Assembly (NCBI GenBank): GCA_947471745.1
Contig: CANJKZ010001116.1
Span: 1,438,501 to 1,502,500, forward strand
DNA: 64,000 nt
Origin: Closterium sp. Naga37s-1
Lineage: Eukaryota; Streptophyta; Zygnematophyceae; Desmidiales; Closteriaceae
Direction: 5' to 3'
The position numbers and the translations under genes were made by a program. How positions within the stretch are numbered: position 1 is the stretch's first letter; each line of letters begins with the position of its first letter. The notes under the pieces are model-generated. The model was given only the letters and a program-made list of their open reading frames with translations. It was not told the DNA's origin and did not search any database. Positions 14,016 to 26,000 of the stretch are shown here, one piece after another.

Positions 14016-17000
14016 GAGTAGAGGAGGAGTCACAGCAGCAGCACGAGAGGGTAGCGCAGGAGTCCCGGTCGCAGCAGCGGGTGCAGCTGCAGCCGCAGCA
14101 GGAGAGGGTAGAGGAGGAGTCACGGCCGCACCAGGAGAGGGTAGAGCAGGAGTCCCACCCGCAGCAGCAGGTGCAGTTACAGACGCAGCAGGAGAGAGTA
14201 GAGGAGGAGTCACGGCAGCAGCAGGCGAGGGTAGCGCATGAGTCCCGGTCGCAGCAGCGGGTACAGCTGCAGCCGCAGCAGGAGAGGGCAGAGGCGGAGC
14301 CACAGGAGCAGCAACAGGGGCCGGTACCGTCGCAGCAGACGCCAGAGGAGGCGGAGCAGCAGCGACTGCGACTACGCGACCTCCCCGACCCAGCACCTGC
14401 ACGCTTTGTTCGTGGTCCCCTACCGTCCCCTCCTGTTCCACCAGTTGAGTCCCTTTCCTCCTCCAAGTGGACTCGTCGTCCTCCCCTCAGTCGTGCTGTG
14501 TCTCCACAGCCCCGTCGGTCCCGTTACCGTGCAAACGGTCCGTTTCACCTTGTTCTCCGCTCTCGTGTTCCACCTCCTCCAATCCTTCCACAGCCCCCTG
14601 AGTCGTCCCTCACTGTGCTTCACGACCCGTTGTTCGACTACCTCCGTGCCTCCCGTCCTGTCGTCTCCCGTGTTTTGTCCGCGTTGGTCACTCACCCGAC
14701 TGCACCTCTGTCGTCTGTCTCAGCACTTGTTACCACTGTCTCTGGCTTTGCCTCTTCCCAGCGCCTTGACTACGCCGCTCACTTGGTGAGTGGCCCTGCA
14801 CGTTCTCCGTCCTCTGGGGGTGCTCCTGTCTTTCCCCTGGAGGTCGTAGAGGACAGGCAGTTCGAGCTTGGTTTCCTTGCGGCCGCTGTTCCTCATCTCT
14901 GCGCCATGCTGCTTGCCCCTGAGGGGGATCCAGACGCCCTTGACATCCCGATCCCTCGCACTCACGCCGAGGCGGTCTCGGGACCCTGGGCTTCGTACTG
15001 GATAGCAGCTGAGGAGGCAGAGATGGCATCTTATAGGTCCACAGGCACTTACGTCGACGCAGTCCCACCACCTGGGACGAATGTCGTCAGTGGCCGATGG
15101 CTCTACAAGGTGAAGCGGCCGCCTGGATCACCACCTGTGTTCAAGGCGCGCTATGTTGCGAGAGGCTTCAGTCAGCGAGAGGGGGTGGACTTCTTCCAGA
15201 CCTTCGCTCCCACCCCGAAGATGAGTACTCTTCGGGTGTTGCTGCATATTGCAGCCCAGCGCGACTACGAGTTGCACTCCTTGGACTTTTCCACCGCGTT
15301 CCTTCAGGGGAGCCTGCACGAGCAGATCTGGCTGCGTCGCCCGCCTGGCTTCACTGGCTCTTTCCCACCTGGGACCCAGTGGCAGCTGCGTCGACCAGTC
15401 TACGGCCTGCGTCAGGCCCCACGTGAGTGGCACGACACACTTCGCTCGACCCTTGTAGCTCTTGACTTCTTTCCGTCGTCTGCTGACCCGTCACTGTTCG
15501 TTCGCCGTGGCTCGACCCCGTTCTTTGTCCTGGTCTACGTCGACGACCTAGTGTTCGCCACTCCCGACCGACGCGCGCTGGCCTCCGTGAAGGAGGAACT
15601 GCAGAGGAGACACACTTGCACTGACCTTGGTGAGCTGCAGCACTACCTTGGCCTGCAGATCACCAGGGACAGGGCAGCTCGCACCATTACGCTGACTCAG
15701 TCGCATATGGTCGAGCAGATCCTCACGCGGTTTCGCTTCCCGTTCTCCAAGGTACAGCTCACCGCTCTTGGTGTGGATCATGGGCTCACGGCTCCACCTT
15801 CGGACGAGTCATTTGAGTCCAGTGGTCCATATCCTGAGCTGGTGGGTTGTCTCATGTACCTGATGACCTGTACTCGCCCAGACCTAGCTTACCCTCTTAG
15901 CGTCCTTGCGCGCTTTGTTGCGCCTGGGAGACACCGACCTTCCCACTGGTACGCTGCTAAGAGGGTGGCGAAGTATGTGGCGAGTACATCAGGCATGGGA
16001 CTTGTCCTTGGAGGGAAGCAGCCAGTTACACTCACAGGTTACTCGGACTCGTCGTGGGCCGACGACGCGGAGACGCGTCGGTCTACACAGGGGTACTCCT
16101 TTAGCCTCGGGGCAGGTGCTGTTTCGTGGCGGTCGACTCGGGCGTCGTCCGTCGCCGGTTCCAGCTGTGAGGCAGAGGTGTACGCTGCGGCCATGGCCGC
16201 TCAGGAGCTTCGCTGGCTGTCTTTCCTTCTCACCGACCTTGGTGAGCGGCCTCGCTCTCCCCCAGTCTTGTTCGCCGACAACAGGTCTGCTGTCCTGTTG
16301 TGTGAGGAGCCCCGACTGGTTGGGAAGGCGAAGCACATCCAGCTTCGTTACTTCCTTCTGCGTGAGTTGCAGCAGCGTGGACAGGCACTCGTTCGACGTG
16401 TGGTCTCTGAGGCCAACACGGCAGATATCTTCACCAAGGCGTTGCCGCCTTGTGACCACCAGCGTTTCTGCACCCAGCTTGGCCTTGTGCCTGCCCGTCC
16501 TCACTTGCTTGCTTAGAGATGCCTTGTCCTGCATGTCTTGTACTCTTGCATCTCTTTATATTTGCTATATACCTGCATGTGGACTGGCCTTGTGGCCCCT
16601 TGCTTGCTCTCGGAGTGTGTGGTGACTTTGAGCTCCACCCTGAGATTTGTCTTGTTCTTGTAGACTGGTCTTGTGACTGTTGCTTGCTCTTGTTGTTTCT
16701 ACAGGACTTCCGTCACCTAGACTATGGGGGTGTGTCAACATATATTTTATATGTGTTGTTTAGGTTAGTCTAGGTGTTACATTTCTACTTACTTGCATGA
16801 TTAGGGTTTGCTATATCTAGGGTTGTACTTCACATTTTCTATCAATTCATTCTTATCGTAACATGAAGCTGGGTGATTTGTGATGGGAGACGCAAGGCAT
16901 GGGATGGAGTGGTAGACAGGGCACAACATGGCATGGCATGGCATAGTGGACATGTCATGGCATGGCACGGCATGGCATGCCATGATGGGCATGGCATGGC

Positions 17001-20000
17001 ATGGCATGGTAGACAGACATGACATGGCACGGCATGGTGGGGACATGGCAAAACAGGACATGGCAGGCATGGCAGAGTCACCTGAGCGGATAACAGCAGT
17101 GAGCAGCTCGAGGGCGAGGTGGAGAGTGTCGTCCGATACCTGGTGTGACGGGGGAGAGGGAGAAGAGGAGAAGGGCGGAGGCAGCAAGTGGGTGGCTAGT
17201 GGAGACAGTGGGGAAGGTGGAGGGAGTGGGTGCAGCATGAGGGCGAGGTGGAGAGTGTCATCCGATACCTGGTGTGACGGGGTGAAAGGGGAAGAGGGGA
17301 AGGGCGGAGGCCGCAGGTGGAGAAGACAGCAGGGAAGGTGGAGGGGCTTTTGAGAATTCTCAAAAGCGGTTTCCATAAGGTGGAAGGGGTGGATAGCAGC
17401 TCGGGGACGAAATGGGGGAGTGGTATTTGGCAGGTGGCGTGGAGGGGTGAGTGGGCAAGAGGGCACGGGTGGAGGCATCAAGTGGGGTGGTAGCGGAGAG
17501 AGTGGGAAAGGTGGAGGGAGTGGATAGCAGCTCGAGAGCGAGAAGTAGCGTGTTGGGCAGCAAGGGAGTAGGGGAGGGTAAGGGGAGCGAGGGAGTAGAG
17601 GAGGGAGGAAGGGTGGAGGAAACTAGGAGGGGAGAGTAAATACCACCCCAGTAAGGTGGAAAAGGGGGATAGCAGTTCAAGGACGAAATGGGGGAGTGGT
17701 TATTTGGCAGGTGGTGTGGTGTGCGAGCTGGAAATGTCTGAGGGGAGTGTGTGAGAGAGTCAAGGTGTGGAAGTCGGAACCATGTGCTGAGCCACCGCTG
17801 CGCCCCACCTTCTCCTCACGTCGGGCAGCACAGCCTTTTTTCCTGACCTCGGGCAGCGTATGGCTGATGCCGGTGTAGATGGCGGGCAGCACGGGCCTGA
17901 GGTCCTCCGCTTGCATGTTGGGCGCCAGGCGTGACAGCGCTAGACACGCCCCTATGCGGATCACCAAGGGCCTACATTCATAGGAAGAGGGGGGAGGAGG
18001 CATAGATGGGGAAAACGGACGGGGCGGGGTGGGGACATGGGATGAAAAGACAGTGGTCTGACAGCGCTCTGCACACGCCTATGCTGATCACCAGCGGCCT
18101 GCTTGCATGGGGGAGCGCGGAGGATACATACATGGGGCGTGACAAGCGGGAATGTATGGGCACAAGGGATGAAACGACATGCTTGGCACGTTTGCCTGCA
18201 TGCATGGTGGTATGATGGACACACACGGTTGCACGCATGGCAGCATGGTGGCATGGCATGAACACGAGGACACATCAGGGCACACCTCTTTGGGCATAGA
18301 AACACACAACAGCAGCATACGCCAATCACGATGTTTTGCCCGTCCATGGCCGTCCCTCAACTGGGATGAGTCGACTCAAAAATCGAATCATCCCACGTCC
18401 ATCAACTGGGATGCCATGGCCGTCCATCAACTGGGATGCCATGGCCGTCCATCAACTGGGATGCCATGGCGTCCGCTGCTACTGCAGAGACGGCCATGGC
18501 ACCCACCACGTTATCCCAGCTGATGTGTGCGCCACATGATGAGCCGCCATCTCATCTCATCTCATCTCATCGCGTTACGTCCCTCCCGTGCCTTACCACC
18601 CTTCCCCACCTACCCTACTAATCCTGCCCAACTCCCAACGCATCCCAGGGCACCTGTCCTGACTGAGAGCCTCTGCAGCCACGCACAAAAAAAAACTTAT
18701 TATGCATGGTTCCCATGCCATTCCATCCTCCTACTATTCCCCCATCCCATGGCACCTGTCCTGGCTGAGAGCATCCCCAGCCACGCGCAGCAGCTGCACC
18801 TTCTTCTCTGTCGGTGCCTGATGGAACACACGCACAGGGAGCGGTGGGAGTTTGTGAGGCTTGAGTTAGTAGACGAAATACGTCAAGAATTTGAGGTTTT
18901 AAAGGGGGGCGTAACGAGCAAAATGTACTCATGTCCATTCATATAATGCAATGCACCATGCAGCTTCAGTCACAGGGGACTCACGTCAGAGGCGAACCTA
19001 GCAGCGGCCCATAGGCAGCGACAGTAGAGGAAGGGGAAGTTGACAGCTCCGTCTGTTTGGGAGAGGCGGGGGGCGAAGGGAAGAGATGCATTCCCCAAGG
19101 ATTTTGGCGAGGCAAGGGAATGAGGGAGGGGAACGAAGGAAGGGATGTAGACTGCACTGTCCTGTTGGGCGGGCGGGGCTACTGCATGGCTGGTTGCAGG
19201 ACAGACTCGCTCAATTGGCACAAGGGAGGGGGAAGGGATGCAAGGCACAAGGGTTTGGAAGGCAGGGGTATGAGGAGGAAAAGAGGAAAGGGATGCTGCT
19301 GACTGCACTGCCCTGTTGGGTGACGCTGTTACATAGCTGGTTACAGGACAGACTCGCTCAATTGGCTGGACCCAGGTCATACAGGAGTTCATCAGCAAAC
19401 GCCTCTGAGTTCACTGCAATCTCAGTTCTACACAGCCAAGATATGAGCATCAACACTGGCAGCTAATGCGTGGGTAAAAGACAGACAGATTGAACCACTC
19501 ACTTGGGCCCAGATCATGCAAGAGCAGAGCATCGAGGAAGGCTTTTGAGTCAAATCGGACGTCTTTCCGTTGGCGTAACATGAGCAGCAGCAGCAAATGG
19601 TTGGCAACAGGACAGACTGAGTGAATCACTCACTTGGGCCCAGATCATGCAAGAGCAGAGCATCGAGGAAGGCTTTTGAGTCAAACACTGGCCTGCCCTC
19701 CATCTGATGTGATCCATGTGATTGGTGTAGTGCACGTGCGGGCATGCAGGAATGCGGGCGAGCGGGAGTGCAGGCACATGTGCACACATGTAAATTGAGA
19801 CACACACTTGAATTGAACATACATGCGTACATTCATGCATGTACCCAGGCATGCATGCACACATACACAGGCAACCACACACAAATACACAGGCACATAC
19901 AAGCACATGCAATAAGTGTTGCGCATGATGCATGCCAGGAAGGAGAGACACCCACGCATCACAGCATCACAATCCTTAGCATCACAAGCAATCACCTCGT

Positions 20001-23000
20001 ACTGAAGAAATGTGTCGGCGACTGAACCAGCAGCAAAGATGGCTGCCTCACGCAACTGCAGAGGCGGACGTGGGGGCAAGGCATTGGAGGGACGTGGGGC
20101 TGAGGCAGCGGAAGGATGTGGGGGCGACGGAATGAACAGAGGCCGGAGGCACCAGCAGAAACACGGAGATACAGAACTAAGAAGCTTTGTCCTTCCACCA
20201 GGCAAGCAGGCGCCTCTCACCTTCCACCAGGCAAGCAGGCGCCTCTCACCTTCCACTAGGCAAGCAGGCGCGTCTCACCTTCCACCAGGCGGGAGCATGC
20301 TCTGTGGGGTTGACCACCGTGTCTCCAAGCCGCCTCTGCACGGCCGTGGATATGCCCTGCACCGCCTCATCCTTGAACTCTGCCACCAGCTCCTCCAGCA
20401 GTGCGGCGGCTGAGAGGAGGGGGGTGGAGTGGGGGATTGGGGAGAAAAAGGGGTAACATTCTAATCCCCCGTCGCTGTGGATATGCCCTGCACCGCCTCC
20501 CCATTGAACTCTGCCACCAGCTCCTCCAGCAGTGCCGCAGCTGTGATGAGGGGTAGGAGGGGGAGTGTGGTGAGGAGGGTGTGATTTGGGTCAGGTAATA
20601 TAGTAGAATAAGATGCATCCCCCACGACAGTGGATATGCCCTGCACCGTTTCCCCCTTGTACTCTGCTACCAGTTCCTCCAGCAGTGCCGCGGCTGAGAG
20701 GGGGTTGGGGGTGGGGGAGGGAGAGGATGAGTTGGGTCAGGGAAAATAGAATACGCTGCACACCCACCCGCTGTGGATGTTGTGGACGATGTGAAGTGAC
20801 TATAACGAATGCGGTTCTCACCGGAGGTGCGGCAGCTGATGGCCTCGCCGTCCTCCTCTGAGACAAACTCGTTAGTGTCACGCTGCCACTCCTCCTCCTG
20901 TGGGGTAGAGGACAGGAAACAAAGAGAAAGGCGAGCAAGCAGAGCAGCGAACACGCACGAGGCATGGGAAGAGTACATGGCAAGTGGAGAGTAGAGGATG
21001 AGGAGAGAGAGGCAGGAAGGAAAAGAGCAGGAGAAAATGCAACTTGACCAGGAAAGCTTAGGGTGTGAAAGAAGAAGTTGCCGTCCTGTAGACGCACAGT
21101 TCCACCCCACATTCACATCACGTCACACCACACCACACCTCACGACAGCACAGCACCAACCTGAGCTGCTGTGATCTGCATGTAGGCTATGGCGAAGTAG
21201 ACCAGCGCCTCTGTTGTGCCTTGCAAGCCCTGCCATGGTCGTGGTTTTTATACAGCAAAATAATAATGCACATAGTTAGGGAAGGCAGTTAGCGAAGGCA
21301 GTTAGGGAAGGCAGTTAGCGAAGGCAGTTAGGGAAGGCAGTTAGCGAAGGCAGTTAGCGAAGGCAGTTAGCGAAGGCAGTTAGGGAAGGCAGTTAGGGAA
21401 GGCAGTTAGGGAAGGCAGTTAGGGAAGGCAGTTAGGGAAGGCAGTTAGGGAAGGCAGTTAGGGAAGGCAGTTAGGGAAGGCAGTTAGGGAAGGCAGTTAG
21501 GGAAGGCAGTGAAGGCAAGACAGTTACAGGAAAGGCAATAAAGTGAAGGCAGTAAGAAAGAAGTGTGTCTAGGCAAGGACTCGCCTTTTGGAATCTGGAG
21601 TTGGTTGCGAGCGTCAGGAGGAACTCAAAGGCCTGCAGAGCAAACAAGTGGAAGAGGCGGCGGAAAGAGTTGAGGTCAATGCACCACAAAAAGGCGAAGA
21701 GGTGACGAAAAGACTTCTCACCTGTCTTAAGAAGAAGGGAAGAATTGAGGGGAAGAGGTTTGAGGCGTGTCAAAATTGGGAGCCGGAAAAAGTGGAAAGG
21801 CCAGGGGAAGCGAAACAACCTTTCTCTCTTTGGTTCGCCGCATCCATCCTGTAAACAGCTAGCTTGACTCGCGAGAGCCAAGACCCTCACCTGAATGGCA
21901 ACTAGCACTGCTACCCTTCCACCATGAGTGACAACGACTCGCGAGAGCCAAGACCCTCACCTGAATGGCAACTAGCACTGCTGCCCTTCCACCATGAGTG
22001 ACAATGACTCGCGAGAGCCAAGACCCTCACCTGAATGGCAACTAGCACTGCTGCCCTTCCACCATGAGTGACAACGACTCGCAAGAGCCAAGACCCTCAC
22101 CTGAATGGCAACTAGCACTGCTGCCCTTCCACCATGAGTGACAACGACTCGCGAGAGCCAAGACCCTCACCTGAATGGCAACTAGCACTGCTGCCCTTCC
22201 ACCATGAGTGACAACGACTCGCGAGAGCCAAGACCCTCACCTGAATGGCAACTAGCACTGCTGCCCTTCCACCATGAGTGACAACGACTCGCGAGAGCCA
22301 AGACCCTCACCTGAATGGCAACTAGCACTGCTGCCCTTCCACCATGAGTGACAACGACTCGCAAGAGCCAAGACCCTCACCTGAATGGCAACTAGCACTG
22401 CTGCCCTTCCACCATGAGTGACAATGACTCGCGAGAGCCAAGACCCTCACCTGAATGGCAACTAGCACTGCTGCCCTTCCACCATGAGTGACAACGACTC
22501 GCGAGAGCCAAGACCCTCACCTGAATGGCAACTAGCACTGCTGCCCTTCCACCATGAGTGACAACGACTCGCGAGAGCCAAGACCCTCACCTGAATGGCA
22601 ACTAGCACTGCTGCCCTTCCACCATGAGTGACAACGGCTCGCGAGAGCCAAGACCCTCACCTGAATGGCAACTAGCACTGCTGCCCTTCCACCATGAGTG
22701 ACAATGACTCGCGAGAGCCAAGACCCTCACCTGAATGGCAACTAGCACTGCTGCCCTTCCACCATGAGTGACAACGACTCGCGAGAGCCAAGACCCTCAC
22801 CTGAATGGCAACTAGCACTGCTGCCCTTCCACCATGAGTGACAACGACTCGCGAGAGCCAAGACCCTCACCTGAATGGCAAGCGCAGAGAGCTCGTCTGC
22901 TGCTGACTCATACACCTCTCCTCCATCCCCTCCTCCTTCCGCTGCCCCCCCTGCTCCAGCTCCTGTCTGTGCGGCTTCACTGCCGGTGGCGCCTCCTGCT

Positions 23001-26000
23001 GCCCCTGCGTCCCCGGCAGCAGCGGGGGGCAGCAGAGGCAAGCCGGCCACCAGCAGTCGCTCGTACAGAGGGATGCCTGACACATAGCTCTGCCACAGTG
23101 CTGCAAGGATGCCTGCAAGCAGAGGGGAAAGAAGGAGAAGGGGAGTTGGCAGGGAAGGGAAGGGTAGAGGGGTTCCTGTGGTTTGAATATGTGGTCTGAG
23201 ACATAACAAAGCTCGTAGAGGGGGATGCTTGACACGTAGCTGGCTTTGCCGCAGTGTTGCCAGGAAGACTGAGAATATTTTGAGAGGGGAATGGGGGGCA
23301 GGGGGGAGAGGTTGGGGGCGGCAAGACAAGGCTGGTGAAGATATGTAGAGAACAAACAGGTGAGTCGAGGACGAGTGAGAAGAGAGTGGAGAGGAAGAAA
23401 CAGGAGGAGGTGGAAGGGGTGACGAAGGGGGGAGACGACGGGGACGGGGAAGGGGCGGGGCGAGGAAGAGGGAGATAAGGAGATCAAAGAAGGAGAGGGA
23501 TAGATGATAGATTCATCAATACCTGGCATGGTCGTTTCCAGCAGAGCCGGAAAATGTTGGATCAGCTGAGTCAAGCAGCGGAGCACCTTATAAAGGGGAT
23601 GGAAAGAAGGCACGCAGAAAAAAGACACACCATGGAAATTGGCAAAGCAAACATCCTTGAATGTCAAGCCGCGTTCCAAACTCTTAACTCCTGAATTCCA
23701 AATCCCAAGCCCCAAAAACAACACCTGAACTCCAAAACCTCAGTCGTCAAACCCCAGCAAATGAGCGGCAATTTTCCGACACATGCAGCATGCTACTCGG
23801 GTCAATCATACAGAATAATCAGACACTCACTTGGAAGGTTTCTGAAACATCAGCCCCTATTCTCTACTAGAGTTCCACTGACAACAGAATACACATCATT
23901 CAGCACACTTCACCACGTCTTCTAATTAAAGTTGGACAGCTTGATAGGCACTAACGCCTTAACCCTTTCGTTTCCCACTGCCTTCACCCCTCCCCCACTG
24001 CCCTCACTCCAACCCCCACTGCCCTCACCCCTCCCCCCCTGCCTTCACCCCTCCCCCACTGCCCTCACTCCAAAACCCCCTGCCCTCACCCCTCCCCCAC
24101 TGCCCTCACCTCTTTCCTGATGCCCCAGTCTTGGGGGTCGTGCTGTGAGAGGGGCGAGGAGAGGATGGCGGAGAACTGAGCCACCCACGCAGGTAGGGAC
24201 TCGCTGATCATCGCCTTGCTCTCCTCCTGCGCTCCAAGGAGGGAGGGTGATGGAGAAATAGGAGGGGGGTTAGAGGGGAGGGTAGGGAAAAGGTACATTT
24301 TAGTTACACTTGAAATGGACTGAGCCACCCACGCGGGTAGGGACTCGCTGATCATCGCCTTGCTCTCCTCCTCCTGTATTCTCCAAAGAAGGAAGATTGG
24401 GAGTGACGAAGAATTGGGGTGGGAGGGGGGGGAAAAGAGAGGTGTGCTTTGGATCGACTTAGATGGACTGAGCCACCCACATTGGAAGGGAATTGTTACC
24501 GATTGCCTTTCTCTCCCCCTGCACTCCACGGCAGAGGAAACGTGACGAAAAAAAAAGGGAGGCGGGGGGGGTGCTGAATCAGAAACGAGGTGGGAAAACA
24601 CATAAGCCAATGTTGCTTTCTCGCTGATGGCCTCGACGCCGGGACAGGGCTTGAGACAAGTACATAGTGCAACCCGCCACCCATTCACCTCGTACATGGT
24701 GCAGCCTCCCTCCACCCCCCCCTCTCCCTCCTCACCTGGTACACAGCGCTCATGATGCCAGCGTGGCCACGGTAGCTCTCAGCTCGCTCAGGTGAGTAGC
24801 GAGTCAACTCAAACTACAGCACGGCACTCCCCAACAAGGTGCACAGAAGAGAGTAGTCACAGAACGGCCACAGTGGCTCTCAGCACGCTCAGAGTCAGCC
24901 CAACCCCCCAACCCTCCTCTCTCACCTGGTACACGGCGCTCATGATGCCCAGAGTGGCCACAGTGGCTCTCAGCACGCTCAGAGCTCCCCGGCGCGCCGA
25001 TGGGCGATACGCCTGGAGGATGCATGCAGGAGGAGTGGCGCAAGGTGAGTGGTGCAGGGGGAGTGGCGCAGGGGGGGTGGTGCAGGGGGGGTGGCGCAGG
25101 GGGAGTGGCGCAGGGGAAGTGGCGCAGGGGGAGTGGTGCAGGGGGAGTTGCGCAGGGGAAGTGGTGCAGGGGGAGTGGCGCAGGGGGATATGGTGCAGGG
25201 GGAGTGGCGCAGGGGGAGTGGCGCAGGGGGAGTGACGCAGGGGGAGTGGTGCAAGGGGAGTGGCGCAGGGGGAGTGGTGGCACAGGGTGAATTGGGGTAG
25301 AGTGGGGAATTGGGGCACGAGGGAGAAGGGAGGAGGGAGGATGGAATCGAGGGTGAGGAGGGTACAGAGAGGATACTGGGTTTTGTGGGAGTTTTGTGAG
25401 ACAGACAAACCTGGAGCGTGTGGTAGGCATATGAGAAGGTGAGGGCAGCAAAGCAAGATCCGGATTACCTTCCAATTCATAAACAACTTGAGCTAACTCC
25501 ATCTGGATTCAAGCGTCATCACCTAATGCGTGTGGCTTGCACCTGGTATTGGTTGGGGGGTGGACCCACCTGGTTGGGATTGGAGACGATGGCGAAGATG
25601 GGGGGGAAGAGCTTGGGCACTAGAGCAGGCAGCTGTGCATCATCAATCTCCTCTGCGAATAGAGACAGACACTCCACTGCTGCTGCCACTGCTTGTACAA
25701 AAGGACCAAGGAAGGAAGTGGAGGAGGGGGAAGACTGGTGAAGATTCAAGAGGGGTACGGGTGAGTGGACCATGAGGTCACACTCGTTTGCACCTATGGT
25801 TTCTCACCAACCAATTAGCACCCGCAATTCCACCCACACCATCTCCCTCCCCCCCTCCATTGCCGGGACGTGCAGAACAAAGCTATGGGTTCTAAGAGCC
25901 TATCACCACAACCACAATGCTATCCACCACCCCCTGCTTATTCCCCTGCGATCTGAACCCTTTCCCTCCTCCTCCCCCACTCCAATATCTTTCCCCCTCT

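Larger units (their letters stand above)
10082..16863 (+). mobile_element. Ty1/copia LTR retrotransposon, complete, recent
   Basis: The element is bounded by two 131-bp LTRs (10082-10212 and 16733-16863) that start TGTCAACA, end GTAACA and are identical as read. The host sequence TGAAG is duplicated on both sides (10077-10081 and 16864-16868), so the ends are exact. The primer binding site TGGTATAGAGC (10213-10223) abuts the 5' LTR and resembles the initiator-tRNA site typical of copia elements. A purine-rich ATGGGGG stretch precedes the 3' LTR. The pol reading frame follows copia order PR-IN-RT-RH. There is no recognisable gag: 10224-11596 is GC-rich leader followed by CAGCAGCATAGGCTGCCCCC-type tandem repeats (about 10960-11590). 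It lies opposite to the importin gene, in its intron, 38 bp outside the splice acceptor at 10041-10043. Confidence 0.97.

Noticed and set aside
13402..14466. Long minus-strand Cys/Ser-rich frame in the copia element
   Set aside because: Antisense of the pol Gln/Glu-rich linker.
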